Shown: positions 24,992 through 33,894 of the stretch, piece by piece
How the letters are laid out: the number at the start of each line of letters is the position of its first letter
Numbering within the stretch: position 1 is the stretch's first letter
Origin: Saprospiraceae bacterium
Lineage (GTDB): Bacteria > Bacteroidota > Bacteroidia > Chitinophagales > Saprospiraceae
Assembly (NCBI GenBank): GCA_028279185.1
Contig: JANQSS010000004.1
Coordinates: forward strand, 96,499 to 160,498
DNA: 64,000 nucleotides
Direction: 5' to 3'
The notes under the pieces: generated by a model
Database searches by the model: none
Told to the model about the DNA's origin: nothing
Seen by the model: the letters and a program-made list of their open reading frames with translations, nothing else
Made by a program: the position numbers and the translations under genes

Positions 24992-26620
24992 TTGAGCCGG
25001 AAAACGAATATCGAAATCAATCGATTGTTTAATTTGATAGGACTGTGTATGTGTCTCATCTTACTTAATCAGTGCGCTAACAAATTGTCAATTGAAGGGG
25101 GTGCCAAGGATGAAAAAGCACCAGAGCTTGATGTTGAAAAGTCAGATAAAAATTTTCAAACAAATTTTGATTCCCGTGAATTTGCTTTGTATTTTGATGA
25201 GTTCGTGGAATTGGATAACCCAGGTGAACAAATAATTATTTCCCCGCCATTAAGATATTCGTTGACGCCGATTGCACGTGGTAAAAAAATAATTTTCAAA
25301 TTTCATCCGGAAGAAGAATTAAGTCCGAACACGACATATTCGGTACAATTTGGTGAATCAATAAAAGATATAACAGAAAAAAACCCTATTCAGAATTTGC
25401 GCTACGTATTGGCAACAGGTGACAAGATTGATTCGATGCAAGTACGTGTATTTGTTCGAAACCTGACAGATGGTGCTCCCGTAGAAGGAGCCTTTGTCAT
25501 GTTGTATGAAACGCTTAGTGATACTGTTATCCGGACTGGAAAACCAGTTTATTTTTCGAAAAGTGACAGCTCAGGCTTAGCGATAGTTAAAAATACACGT
25601 CCAGGGAAGTATAGGATAATTTCTCTGAAGGATGAAAATAGAAATTATCAATTGGATAACGCTGAAGAACAAATTGGATACTTAGACACGTTTATATCAT
25701 CAAGTATCAATCCGGCAACGACATACACCATACATATGTATAGTGAATTGACTCCTCCTCGCTTGTCCTCGATTAATAAAATTGATAGCTTGCTCTATGC
25801 TTGCACCATAGATGGAGAGACGGATTATATTAATTGGAAAGCTCCTGGAGGATCGAAAATAGAAATGTATAAGCGGCAAGATACTGTGTATCTTTATACC
25901 CGTGAGGAGATTCCCTACGTCATCCTGGAAAATATGTTTCTTCCCGACGACACAATTCAGATTGCTTCTTTACGCGTCGAACAGGATGCGAATAATCCAC
26001 TAAAAAACGTTCTAATTAAGAGTTATGACGCTCGAAAAATAGGCGGACGAATTTATGTTAATATGGTTGTAAGCGGACCTGTGTCTGGAATCGATTTAAA
26101 TAAATTTAAGGCCTTAAACAAGGATAGTGTTTTTGTTAAGTTAACACAAATTGAGCTTGACTCAAGTTTTAATACTGCACATAATATCAATGTAACCTAC
26201 GATAGCCGTGGATTGACAGATTCAATATTATTGGAGAAAGGCGCTGTTTCTTCATGGCGTTTCGAAAATGATGATACAATATTACCGCTAAGACCAATTG
26301 GGTCGTCGAGTTTAAGCAACCTAATTGTTGAGATTGACGACTTAGATCCAGCGACGAGCTACTTGCTGAAACTCAAAAATGATCGAGGTGTTGTTATTAA
26401 TGAATTGACTATAAAAGGAGAAATGGAATATACTTGGATGATACCGGGTTTATTTCCAAAGAAACATACGCTGGATCTTATAAGTGATTTGAATAACAAT
26501 GGAATCCGTGATGGAGGATTTTTCGATCTTCGTATGATTCCAGAACCGATTGTGAGTCAAGAAATAAATAAATTGCGACCAGATTGGGATGTTCAGATTG
26601 ATGTCCAACCGACAAAATAA
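24992..26620 (+). CDS. Ig-like (SbsA-type) domain lipoprotein
   Basis: The 542-residue protein begins at TTG and has a lipoprotein signal (LIGLCMCLILLNQC) with lipidated Cys at about residue 28. An Ig-like domain follows (FALYFDEFVELDNPGEQIII, ELSPNTTYSVQFGESIKD), then several beta-rich domains. This architecture is common in Bacteroidota next to envelope genes and is probably an outer-membrane or surface lipoprotein of unknown role. An ATG at 25049 is in frame but would leave only eight residues before the lipobox, so TTG is preferred. It lies 9 bases after xerD and 36 before lptB. Confidence 0.82.
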   Translation: MSRKTNIEINRLFNLIGLCMCLILLNQCANKLSIEGGAKDEKAPELDVEKSDKNFQTNFDSREFALYFDEFVELDNPGEQIIISPPLRYSLTPIARGKKIIFKFHPEEELSPNTTYSVQFGESIKDITEKNPIQNLRYVLATGDKIDSMQVRVFVRNLTDGAPVEGAFVMLYETLSDTVIRTGKPVYFSKSDSSGLAIVKNTRPGKYRIISLKDENRNYQLDNAEEQIGYLDTFISSSINPATTYTIHMYSELTPPRLSSINKIDSLLYACTIDGETDYINWKAPGGSKIEMYKRQDTVYLYTREEIPYVILENMFLPDDTIQIASLRVEQDANNPLKNVLIKSYDARKIGGRIYVNMVVSGPVSGIDLNKFKALNKDSVFVKLTQIELDSSFNTAHNINVTYDSRGLTDSILLEKGAVSSWRFENDDTILPLRPIGSSSLSNLIVEIDDLDPATSYLLKLKNDRGVVINELTIKGEMEYTWMIPGLFPKKHTLDLISDLNNNGIRDGGFFDLRMIPEPIVSQEINKLRPDWDVQIDVQPTK

Positions 26621-26656
26621 AAATAGAAGAATAAACAATTTCAAAAAGACGAGGAA

Positions 26657-27400
26657 GTGATATTACGATCAGAAAAATTGGTGAAGTACTATGGCCGTCG
26701 GCAAGTGGTAAAGGAGGTTTCACTCGAAGTGAACCAGGGTGAAATAGTGGGATTATTGGGGCCAAACGGTGCTGGAAAAACAACGACTTTTTACATGGTG
26801 GTTGGATTCATTAAACCTTCATCTGGTAAAGTGTTTTTGGATGACAATGAGATTACTGCACTCCCAATGTATCGTCGCGCGCAAAGAGGGGTGGGGTATC
26901 TTCCACAGGAACCTTCAGTGTTTAGAAAGTTGAGTGTGGAGGATAATCTTCGTGCTGTTCTAGAAATGACGAAATTAACAAAAGGTGAACAGGCGCATAA
27001 ACTTGAATCATTGATCGATGAGTTCAGTTTACATAAAGTCCGAAATGGAAATGGAGATACATTATCCGGAGGTGAACGAAGGCGAACTGAAATCGCACGT
27101 GCGCTTGCTACGGACCCAAAATTCATATTACTTGATGAACCATTTGCGGGAATTGACCCAATTGCGGTGGAAGATATCCAACATATTGTTGCGCGATTGA
27201 AATTAAAGAATATCGGAATTCTAATAACAGATCACAATGTCCAGGAAACACTTTCGATTACGGATCGAGCATATCTCATGTTTGAAGGAAATATATTAAA
27301 ATCCGGTACTGCCGAAGAATTAGCAGCTGATGAAATGGTTCGCAAAGTCTACTTAGGCAAAAACTTTGAATTAAAGCGAAAAGTAATAAACCTGGATTAG
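26657..27400 (+). CDS. lptB: lipopolysaccharide export ABC transporter ATP-binding protein
   Basis: The 247-residue ATPase starts at GTG. It has Walker [12 protein letters not shown], the LptB-typical Q-loop region [20 protein letters not shown], the signature [15 protein letters not shown], Walker [17 protein letters not shown] and the H-loop ITDHNV. LptB powers the LptB2FG complex that extracts LPS from the inner membrane for transport to the surface. It fits the lipid A genes in this window, although lptF, lptG, lptA and lptC are not here. Confidence 0.95.
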   Translation: MILRSEKLVKYYGRRQVVKEVSLEVNQGEIVGLLGPNGAGKTTTFYMVVGFIKPSSGKVFLDDNEITALPMYRRAQRGVGYLPQEPSVFRKLSVEDNLRAVLEMTKLTKGEQAHKLESLIDEFSLHKVRNGNGDTLSGGERRRTEIARALATDPKFILLDEPFAGIDPIAVEDIQHIVARLKLKNIGILITDHNVQETLSITDRAYLMFEGNILKSGTAEELAADEMVRKVYLGKNFELKRKVINLD

Positions 27401-27474
27401 TCTAATTTGCAAAATTATAGCAGAAAATAAGTTGCTAATTAGTACGCATTAAGATAAATGTAATTGACAAGATA

Positions 27475-27744
27475 GTGAATGTTGAACGAATAAAGCATCA
27501 GGTTTTCACATTGCCAGCAATGTTGTTATACGGCACTTTTTTTCTTTTTTCCTGCGCAGATGACCCAAACCGGGCCTTGACTTTTTCAGAACGCCGACAT
27601 ATTGATTCTACGTTAGTAACACATCAAAATCAGTGGAGGAACTACTACGATTCACTTTGTGATGTTCAGTCGGATTCATTGGTTAGGTTCTATTTTGACA
27701 GTTTGTTGCGAGATGAATACGAATCAATACGGAAATTGGAATGA
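27475..27744 (+). CDS. small lipoprotein (89 residues)
   Basis: It starts at GTG, and a hydrophobic stretch ends in the lipobox FLFSC at about residue 27, followed by ADDPNRALTFSERRHIDST. The mature part is short, acidic and helical. I recognise no family. Its stop overlaps the start of the next gene by 4 bases (ATGA), so the two are translated together. It may be part of a transcript that begins upstream of lptB. Confidence 0.6.
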   Translation: MNVERIKHQVFTLPAMLLYGTFFLFSCADDPNRALTFSERRHIDSTLVTHQNQWRNYYDSLCDVQSDSLVRFYFDSLLRDEYESIRKLE

Positions 27745-28079
27745 AAAATACCAGCTATATAGTAATATTCCTGTGCTTGGCATTATTGAGTTTTCAGCGA
27801 GCCGATACATCGGGACTATTTGCCCGGGAAAAAATACGCACGTTTTATTTGGAAAAGATGGCTCAATTTCATGCCGGTCAAATAAAAAAATGCAGGCAGA
27901 ATGCACTTGAAATGGCACGATCTCAAGTGGATTCCGTGCTATCGGGGACTGAATTACTTATGGATACGGACACATTTAGTTTACTCCCTCGTCCCGATAA
28001 ACCGGAGAAGCCGGAATTTGATTTTGAGCCTGATTCTATAGAAGTTGATCCTTTATTTGAATTTGACTCATTACGTTGA
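27741..28079 (+). CDS. small secreted protein (112 residues)
   Basis: A signal peptide (SYIVIFLCLALLSFQRA) precedes a helical segment and an acidic, proline-rich tail (DKPEKPEFDFEPDSIEVD). It is coupled to the preceding lipoprotein gene through an ATGA overlap, suggesting that the two work together in the envelope. I recognise no domain. Confidence 0.6.
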   Translation: MKNTSYIVIFLCLALLSFQRADTSGLFAREKIRTFYLEKMAQFHAGQIKKCRQNALEMARSQVDSVLSGTELLMDTDTFSLLPRPDKPEKPEFDFEPDSIEVDPLFEFDSLR

Positions 28080-28086
28080 AAATGCA

Positions 28087-29298
28087 TTAAGTTAATACAG
28101 TATCAAAATTCGGCACTAGTCGCATCATATCATCAAATGTCTCTGCATTCCGAATCAGTCTTAGACCATCTTTTTCCATTAATATTTCTGCTGGTCGACC
28201 ATGTGCATTGTAGTTTGACGCCATTTCAAAACAGTATGCACCTGCGTTTTTAAGACAAATTATATCACCAGGAGTAGTTTCTGGAAGAAGCCGATTTATT
28301 GCAAATGTGTCCGTTTCACAAATTTGACCGACAATCGTATACACTCTTTTGTCTTTTGACGTTGAAGATAAATTTATAATTTCATGATGAGCGTCGTAGA
28401 ACATGGGACGAATTAAATGTGAAAAACCGGTATTCAGTCCTATAAAAACAGTACTAGTTGTTTGCTTGACTTGATTACATTGTGCTAAGAAATAGCCCGC
28501 TTCACTCACTAAATATTTTCCTGGTTCAAAATAGAGTGATAGTTTTTTCCCAATTTCGTCACAATAGGCATTGAATTTCTTCGACATAAGATTACCGAGT
28601 TTCTCGATATTTGTTTCCACATCTTGATCGAAGTATTTTACTTTAAACCCACTCCCAAAATCTAAATAGGTCAGATCCTTGACAAAGTCTCGCGCAGCGT
28701 TGAAGAGAATGTCAGCAGCCGTCATGAAGACGTGACTATCAATAATATCCGAACCGTTGTGCATATGAATTCCCGATACTTTGATATCGAGCGCTTGGAC
28801 TAATCGCTTGATCAATGGAAGTTGGTGGATGGAAATGCCAAATTTAGAATCAATATGGCCCGTAGATATTTTTTTATGCCCTCCTGCCATGATGTGCGGA
28901 TTAATACGAATACCTACACTTAATCCAGGATGATTTTGACCTATGTGTTCGAGCAATCGTATACTTCCTACATTGACCTGAACATTCCAAGCTATGGCTT
29001 GATCGAGTTCGTCTGCGGAAATCATGTTTGGCGTAAATATTATCTGGTTAGAAGAAAAGCCTACTGCACGAGCAAGGCGAATTTCATTCAATGAAACGGT
29101 GTCGATATGTGAACCTAACGACAACATCAATTTTAGAATGTGCGGATTGCTTAACGCTTTACAGGCATAATGTACCTTAAGAGAGGGGACATTAAATGCA
29201 CTGATAAATTTTGAATATTTAGCGCTAATCGCCTCTGCATCGTAAACATAGATGGGTGTTCCGAATTCTTTAGCGGCCATTAACAATTTATGCTTCAT
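28087..29298 (-). CDS. lysA: diaminopimelate decarboxylase
   Basis: The 403-residue PLP enzyme has the cofactor Lys47 in VHYACKALSNP, the HMHNGSD motif, the glycine-rich FGSGFKVKY, the EPGKYLV stretch and the active-site cysteine segment GQICETD, followed by NAGAYCFEMASNYN. It decarboxylates meso-diaminopimelate to lysine. I start at the ATG at 29298: it gives the family N-terminus and leaves the divergent gene free, whereas the in-frame ATG at 29373 would overlap that gene by 49 bases. A related carboxynorspermidine-type decarboxylase is less likely given the CE-x-D motif. Confidence 0.9.
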   Translation of the reverse strand: MKHKLLMAAKEFGTPIYVYDAEAISAKYSKFISAFNVPSLKVHYACKALSNPHILKLMLSLGSHIDTVSLNEIRLARAVGFSSNQIIFTPNMISADELDQAIAWNVQVNVGSIRLLEHIGQNHPGLSVGIRINPHIMAGGHKKISTGHIDSKFGISIHQLPLIKRLVQALDIKVSGIHMHNGSDIIDSHVFMTAADILFNAARDFVKDLTYLDFGSGFKVKYFDQDVETNIEKLGNLMSKKFNAYCDEIGKKLSLYFEPGKYLVSEAGYFLAQCNQVKQTTSTVFIGLNTGFSHLIRPMFYDAHHEIINLSSTSKDKRVYTIVGQICETDTFAINRLLPETTPGDIICLKNAGAYCFEMASNYNAHGRPAEILMEKDGLRLIRNAETFDDMMRLVPNFDTVLT

Positions 29299-29324
29299 TC
29301 TCCTGATATTTCTATATTCACGGA

Positions 29325-30008
29325 ATGGATAAATATATAGCGATTCTGGTTCTTTTACTCCTACCCGGTTCAATTATTTCAGCACAAGGATTTGCATGGG
29401 GGCCGAAAGGTGGACTATCACTTGCTCAACAAAGCACGAGAGGGTATCAGCGGGATGTATTATTTGCCTATCATGGAGCGCTATACATGGAAAGTTTGTC
29501 CGAAGAAGACAAATATGCTCTATTTGGGCAAATAGGGTATCATCAAAGAGGAAGTGCCATACGTACACCCGCATTTACGAATATGAACGGCAATCGAATT
29601 CCGGCGCGAACGAGAAAATCGATTTTTGGAAATGTTGCGTTTCAGTTAGGAGGCAAGCAAAAGTTTGATTTAGGTTTGTGGTCAAAATGGTATTTTGGAG
29701 TAGCCCTGCGAGGAGAATATAATCTTTCCGTAGAATTACCAGATATATATGAAACGTTGGAAGATCAAGTCACTAAATTCGTGTATGGTGTTACGGCAAG
29801 CATAGGCATGGAATATATGTTTTCTGAATTGGTTGGTGGACTGATTGAATTTTCTGTACACCCGGATTTTTCAGATCAAATAATTATACCTGCACAACGA
29901 GCAATTAATAATCCCAATCAAATTATCCCAGAGAATCGCGTACGAAATGTCACATATGAAATCACGTTAGGATTCCGATTTTTACGTAAGGTTATATATG
30001 TTGATTAG
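29325..30008 (+). CDS. outer-membrane beta-barrel protein
   Basis: The 227-residue protein has a signal peptide (YIAILVLLLLPGSIISAQ) and alternating-pattern beta strands typical of small barrels (GFAWGPKGGLSLAQQ, WYFGVALRGEYNLSVEL, GVTASIGMEYMFS). It ends with a strand, YEITLGFRFLRKVI, suited to BAM recognition. It resembles the PorT/OmpW-like barrel class of Bacteroidota but cannot be assigned to a named family. Its ATG is only 26 bases from the divergent lysA start, and a TATATTCA box ends 4 bases before it, so the promoter overlaps lysA. Confidence 0.75.
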   Translation: MDKYIAILVLLLLPGSIISAQGFAWGPKGGLSLAQQSTRGYQRDVLFAYHGALYMESLSEEDKYALFGQIGYHQRGSAIRTPAFTNMNGNRIPARTRKSIFGNVAFQLGGKQKFDLGLWSKWYFGVALRGEYNLSVELPDIYETLEDQVTKFVYGVTASIGMEYMFSELVGGLIEFSVHPDFSDQIIIPAQRAINNPNQIIPENRVRNVTYEITLGFRFLRKVIYVD

Positions 30009-30463
30009 TCTTTGCGTACGGCGTACCAAGGCGAATTGATCACCCGAAAGGACGACCAGCACTTTTTTCGGTAAATTTCATCCAACCTAAGTTGTATGTG
30101 TAACCATACGTTTTCCTTGAGGGTTAACTTGTCACGATGATATTGTACTGTATACCTTGATATAGAACACAGGAGAGATTTTACGGGTAAGTTTTTCACG
30201 GCATCCAGTATAGCTAGTAGACTGGGAGAATTGACTTCATCTACGTATTAGGGAAATAGATGTATATGTTAGTAGACAGCGAGAGTCGAGATTTATCAGT
30301 ACTGTCTACGGCGGGCAGCAAAGGTTCGTATCGAAAAATTAACATATCCGTACCTTGTTTTTACGCTCATTTATTCCATTCCACCGACTACAATGCCCAT
30401 GAATACTGCGCTGTATCAACTTTAGATCAATTCAAGCCATAAATTCAACTGTAAAATTCGTTT
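30009..30463. other. long intergenic stretch with no gene recognised
   Basis: Both strands have only short frames without plausible starts or motifs. There is an 8-base inverted repeat (GTAGACAG/CTGTCTAC, beginning near 30273) and a GTATG/CATAC pair near 30095, neither convincing. It may be the decayed remains of a gene or a long regulatory gap. Confidence 0.4.
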
Positions 30464-30489
30464 TATAACGTAGAAATACGTTATATTTG
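30464..30489 (+). promoter_or_regulatory. BlaI-type operator overlapping the -7 promoter element
   Basis: A perfect inverted repeat, TATAACGTA-gaaa-TACGTTATA (30464-30485), shares bases with a perfect TAnnTTTG element (TATATTTG, 30482-30489). The blaI-like ATG follows 4 bases later. BlaI/MecI dimers bind such dyads (TACA/TGTA-like half-sites), so the layout predicts autorepression and a leaderless message. Confidence 0.6.
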
Positions 30490-30493
30490 TGAT

Positions 30494-30844
30494 ATGAAGA
30501 AACTTACACGAGTTGAAGAAGACGTCATGAAGTTTATTTGGGAACTTAAATCTTGTACGGTATCCCAAATAATAGAACAGCTAGAAAATCCGAAGCCACC
30601 CCATTCCACCATTTCGTCAATAGTACGCATCCTAGAAAAAAAAGGGTTTGTCGATCACGTTGCCTATGGTCGAACCTATGTATATCGACCCATTGTCGAT
30701 AAAGCACATTATAAAAAGAACTCGCTAAAAAACCTCGTAGCCAACTATTTTGAAGGGTCAGTTGAGAATCTCGTATCATTCTTAGTGAATGAAAAAGAAA
30801 TTGGCTTATCCGATTTACAGGATCTTATAAATGAGGAAGAATGA
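30494..30844 (+). CDS. BlaI/MecI/CopY family transcriptional repressor
   Basis: The 116-residue winged-helix protein begins LTRVEEDVMKFIWELKSCTV and has the family's wing and linker (HSTISSIVRILEKKGFVDHV, then YGRTYVYRPIV). The C-terminal dimerisation helices are the region BlaR-type proteases cut. The stop overlaps the M56 peptidase start (ATGA), so the pair is translationally coupled. In this phylum such pairs usually respond to envelope signals rather than beta-lactams only. The operator lies directly upstream. Confidence 0.92.
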   Translation: MKKLTRVEEDVMKFIWELKSCTVSQIIEQLENPKPPHSTISSIVRILEKKGFVDHVAYGRTYVYRPIVDKAHYKKNSLKNLVANYFEGSVENLVSFLVNEKEIGLSDLQDLINEEE

Positions 30845-33060
30845 TAAAAATACTGACAACAATCATCATTCAATCTGCAATTTGCTGGGCAATATTTTTG
30901 GCATTTTATCATATTTGTTTACGAAATGTAGGCCATTACCACCTAGCCCGAATTTATTTATTACTATCTATAATATTTGGAATTTGTATTCCCTTGGTTC
31001 CAAATTTTTTAACCAATGCACCGGAGTTTGTATATGGCGTTCATAATCAAATAGACCACATTGCTGTTGTTGTAAATGACTATGTCGCTACACCTAAAGA
31101 GACGGGTTATTTATCATTCTTCTCATGGAATGGTCTGTTTGCCTTTGTCTATTTTGCTGTTGTCATTGCTTTACTCTTACGGATTGTACTAGCCGTACGC
31201 AGTGTATTTAATATAAAACCGGAACGTATAAGTTGGAAAAGTAATGTTAAAATTATCTTTCACAAAAGACAGTTGCAACCATTTGCTTTTTTACGTCGTG
31301 TTTTTATACCTGTAAATTTTCCTCCTGAATATTTAGAAATAATAACCGACCATGAAATCGCTCATGTACGACAAGGACATACTTTTGATATCCTGATCAG
31401 TAGAGTTCTAGGCGCCTTGTTGTGGCTTAATCCACTCATTTACTTATATGAATTCTATTTGAAAGAAGTACATGAATATTATGCTGATCGAGTTGCCTTA
31501 CGTGGGTATAAAGTAAGCACGTACCAACGTGCACTTTTAGAATCTGTATATTATTCTATTGGCCTACCGCTTACGCATGCTTTTAATTCTCAAAATGTAA
31601 AAAAACGAATTAACAAAATGAAACAACAAAATGAATCCAGTTTGAAGTCGAGGTTGCTCTTTCTTGCGCTACTTCCAATGGTTATAATACTTAGTATGGC
31701 AATGAATTTACGCACGGAAAATGTTGATGATGCATTGATTCCGAAAGTCCCAATGACCTCTAGTAATTTTAAAGCTGTGTCATCCGAACCTATAGTATTG
31801 GATACACTACCTCGAATTGGAAATACAGATGTATTGAAAGTCACAGATCAGATGCCCCGGTTTCCAGGTTGCGAGAAAATCAATGAGGATGAAGCCGAGA
31901 TTCGTTCTTGTGCTCAATCAAAATTAATTCAATTCCTTGGCAACAATATTAAGTACCCTGAATTAGCAAGAAAACATGGAATTGAAGGAACCGTGATTAT
32001 GCAATTTACTGTCTCTGATAAGGGTATTATAAAGGATGCAGTTGTAGCTAAAAATATTGGATATGGTTGCGGGGAAGAGGCCCTGCGTGTAGTGATGTTA
32101 ATGAATGAGGAAGCTGGAAATTGGACACCAGGTAGGCATGATGGGCAAAATGTAAATGTGCAAATGTTGCTTCCGGTAAAATTTAAATTATCAAGTGAGT
32201 CCCCCAAAAAGAGTATGAGCGAAGTAAAAGCTGAGGGCGCCGAAGAAGAAGTTTTTAAAGTTGTTGAAGAGCTTCCTCGATTTCCAGGCTGTGAAGATAT
32301 AACTACGCCCTCTGATCGAAAAAATTGTGCTCAACAAAAAATGCTATACTATTTATACGATCAAATTAAATATCCACCTCAGGCAAGGAAAAATGGGACG
32401 GAAGGGACAGCCGTTGTTGGCTTTATCGTTAAAAAAGATGGAAGCGTATCAGATATAAAACTTCTTCGTGACCCAGGAGATGGTTGCGGTGTTGAAGCAA
32501 AACGTGTGGTGGAGACAATGAAAAATATGCTTTGGATTCCAGGTAAGCAAAAAGGAGAGGCCGTCAACGTACAATACAACCTTCCGATCAGATTTAAATT
32601 AGGTGAACCTGCAAAGAATCAAGAGAAAATTCATACAAAAAAATATGAGGGTGATGAAATTTTTAAAATAGTAGAGGAGCGCCCGAGGTTTCCAGGTTGT
32701 GAAGACCAGAATTTATCATCAGGCGACCTCGACAAATGTGCGATGAATCATTTATTGGAGTTTCTGTCGAATAATTTAAACTATCCCCCGGAAGCTAAAT
32801 CAAAAGGAGTCGAAGGTACCGTCGTGATCTCTTTTATTGTAGATACTGATGGCTCATTGGATGACATTCGAGTCGTACGACCTGTTTCAGGAGGTTGTAG
32901 TGAAGAAGCAAAACGTGTGGTAGAATTAATGAATCACATGGCGGATAAATGGCGACCCGGTCATCAACGTGGCGTGCCTGTTAAAGTCCAATACAACTTG
33001 CCCATCAAATTTAAAATGGATGATAAGATGTCTGGTGATAAAATAGATGGTGAATTTTAA
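30841..33060 (+). CDS. M56 (BlaR1-like) metallopeptidase with three tandem TonB C-terminal domains
   Basis: The 739-residue membrane protein has N-terminal helices (residues 5-60 and 90-115) and the zinc motif HEIAH at 171-175, with a partner Glu/His region around YEFYLKEVHEYYADRVA. A further helix follows near 280. The C-terminal half holds three copies of a TonB_C-like domain at about 330-450, 471-588 and 606-726. Each copy opens with RFPGCE, has a GTVV/GTAV strand and ends with LPI/LPVKF(K)L. BlaR1-type proteases sense an extracytoplasmic signal and cleave the BlaI repressor. TonB_C domains contact outer-membrane receptors, so the protein may link the periplasm or outer membrane to gene control. 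Single-TonB M56 proteins are known in this phylum; three copies is unusual. Confidence 0.88.
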   Translation: MIKILTTIIIQSAICWAIFLAFYHICLRNVGHYHLARIYLLLSIIFGICIPLVPNFLTNAPEFVYGVHNQIDHIAVVVNDYVATPKETGYLSFFSWNGLFAFVYFAVVIALLLRIVLAVRSVFNIKPERISWKSNVKIIFHKRQLQPFAFLRRVFIPVNFPPEYLEIITDHEIAHVRQGHTFDILISRVLGALLWLNPLIYLYEFYLKEVHEYYADRVALRGYKVSTYQRALLESVYYSIGLPLTHAFNSQNVKKRINKMKQQNESSLKSRLLFLALLPMVIILSMAMNLRTENVDDALIPKVPMTSSNFKAVSSEPIVLDTLPRIGNTDVLKVTDQMPRFPGCEKINEDEAEIRSCAQSKLIQFLGNNIKYPELARKHGIEGTVIMQFTVSDKGIIKDAVVAKNIGYGCGEEALRVVMLMNEEAGNWTPGRHDGQNVNVQMLLPVKFKLSSESPKKSMSEVKAEGAEEEVFKVVEELPRFPGCEDITTPSDRKNCAQQKMLYYLYDQIKYPPQARKNGTEGTAVVGFIVKKDGSVSDIKLLRDPGDGCGVEAKRVVETMKNMLWIPGKQKGEAVNVQYNLPIRFKLGEPAKNQEKIHTKKYEGDEIFKIVEERPRFPGCEDQNLSSGDLDKCAMNHLLEFLSNNLNYPPEAKSKGVEGTVVISFIVDTDGSLDDIRVVRPVSGGCSEEAKRVVELMNHMADKWRPGHQRGVPVKVQYNLPIKFKMDDKMSGDKIDGEF

Positions 33061-33104
33061 TTAACTCCGTTTTGTAGCTCAACAGACAGGTATGATCCTG
33101 AATA

Positions 33105-33135
33105 AAAAGGGCGCTCAAGGAGCGCTCTTTTTTTT
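33105..33135 (+). terminator. intrinsic terminator after the blaI-M56 operon
   Basis: A 10-bp stem with one G-T pair (AAGGGCGCTC / GAGCGCTCTT, loop AAG) is followed by a run of eight or more T's. Confidence 0.9.
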
Positions 33136-33213
33136 ATAAGCGCTGTGCAAATTAGACGACGCGATTCTCGGTCCGATAAATTATCCGGTGTGCCAACTGT
33201 CGACATCCTTCTT

Positions 33214-33221
33214 TATCTTTG
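33214..33221 (+). promoter_or_regulatory. -7 promoter element (TATCTTTG)
   Basis: A perfect TAnnTTTG match lies 40 bases before the ATG at 33262. It would lie inside any longer reading frame, which supports that start. Confidence 0.5.
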
Positions 33222-33261
33222 CCCCTCTATACTATTGAATGACTTAAGAATATCATACAGG

Positions 33262-33813
33262 ATGAAATATTTCGAATTACTTGTCATGTGCTTGCTTATT
33301 ACTGTAGCCTCGTGCGCCAATGATCGGTCGAACGATAGAAACTTGGACAAAGCGGAAGTCCAGGAAGCCAAGAAGCAAAATAAAAAAGGAAAAAACAAAA
33401 GAAAAAAGAACAAAAAAGACGAGACTAATAATCAAGCGTCGAAAGCTGAAAAGGAACCCTCTTCTCCGGACACTTATCCGTTGTATCCGGGATGCAGCGA
33501 TGTAGAATACGAAGTTCGAAAGGCATGTGCCCAGCAAAAAATGATGCAAACACTGCAGAAAGTTATTAAGTACCCTTCAAAGGCCGTAGAGGACAATGTA
33601 AATGGGACCGTTCTTCATAGTTTTGTCATAGAAGCGGATGGAACGATGTCGAATTTGACGTTGACCAAAGCCCTCACACCAGAGACAGATGCTGCTGCGT
33701 ACCACGCTATTGAAGCAATGATGGGTGTTTCGGGTCCTTGGGAACCCGCAACATTAAATGGAAAGGCGGTAGCCGCCCGTTACACGTTGCCAATAAAATT
33801 TGAGGTAAATTGA
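33262..33813 (+). CDS. lipoprotein with a TonB C-terminal-like domain
   Basis: The 183-residue protein has a lipoprotein signal (YFELLVMCLLITVASC), a highly basic linker (about residues 25-55, rich in Lys and Asn) and a TonB_C-like domain starting at YPLYPGCSD. It ends ARYTLPIKFEVN and is clearly related to the repeats in the M56 protein. TonB proteins are normally held by an inner-membrane helix; a lipid anchor is odd and suggests a non-energising partner role. I choose 33262 over the longer frame from 33145 because of the lipobox and promoter. It is transcribed separately, after a terminator. Confidence 0.78.
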   Translation: MKYFELLVMCLLITVASCANDRSNDRNLDKAEVQEAKKQNKKGKNKRKKNKKDETNNQASKAEKEPSSPDTYPLYPGCSDVEYEVRKACAQQKMMQTLQKVIKYPSKAVEDNVNGTVLHSFVIEADGTMSNLTLTKALTPETDAAAYHAIEAMMGVSGPWEPATLNGKAVAARYTLPIKFEVN

Positions 33814-33846
33814 TGAACCGTGAGGGCTTGAATCAAAAAGTATAAA

Positions 33847-33875
33847 AAAAGCTACTTTTTTAGAAGTAGCTTTTT
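33847..33875. terminator. bidirectional terminator
   Basis: An 11-bp perfect stem (AAAAGCTACTT / AAGTAGCTTTT) with a 6-base loop is flanked by A and T runs. It separates the convergent lipoprotein and glucosaminidase genes. Confidence 0.9.
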
Positions 33876-33894
33876 AAAATGATGGACTGATGCA

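Noticed and set aside
30005..30199. 64-codon minus-strand frame downstream of the barrel gene
   Set aside because: No motif, promoter, or sensible composition; it probably arises by chance.
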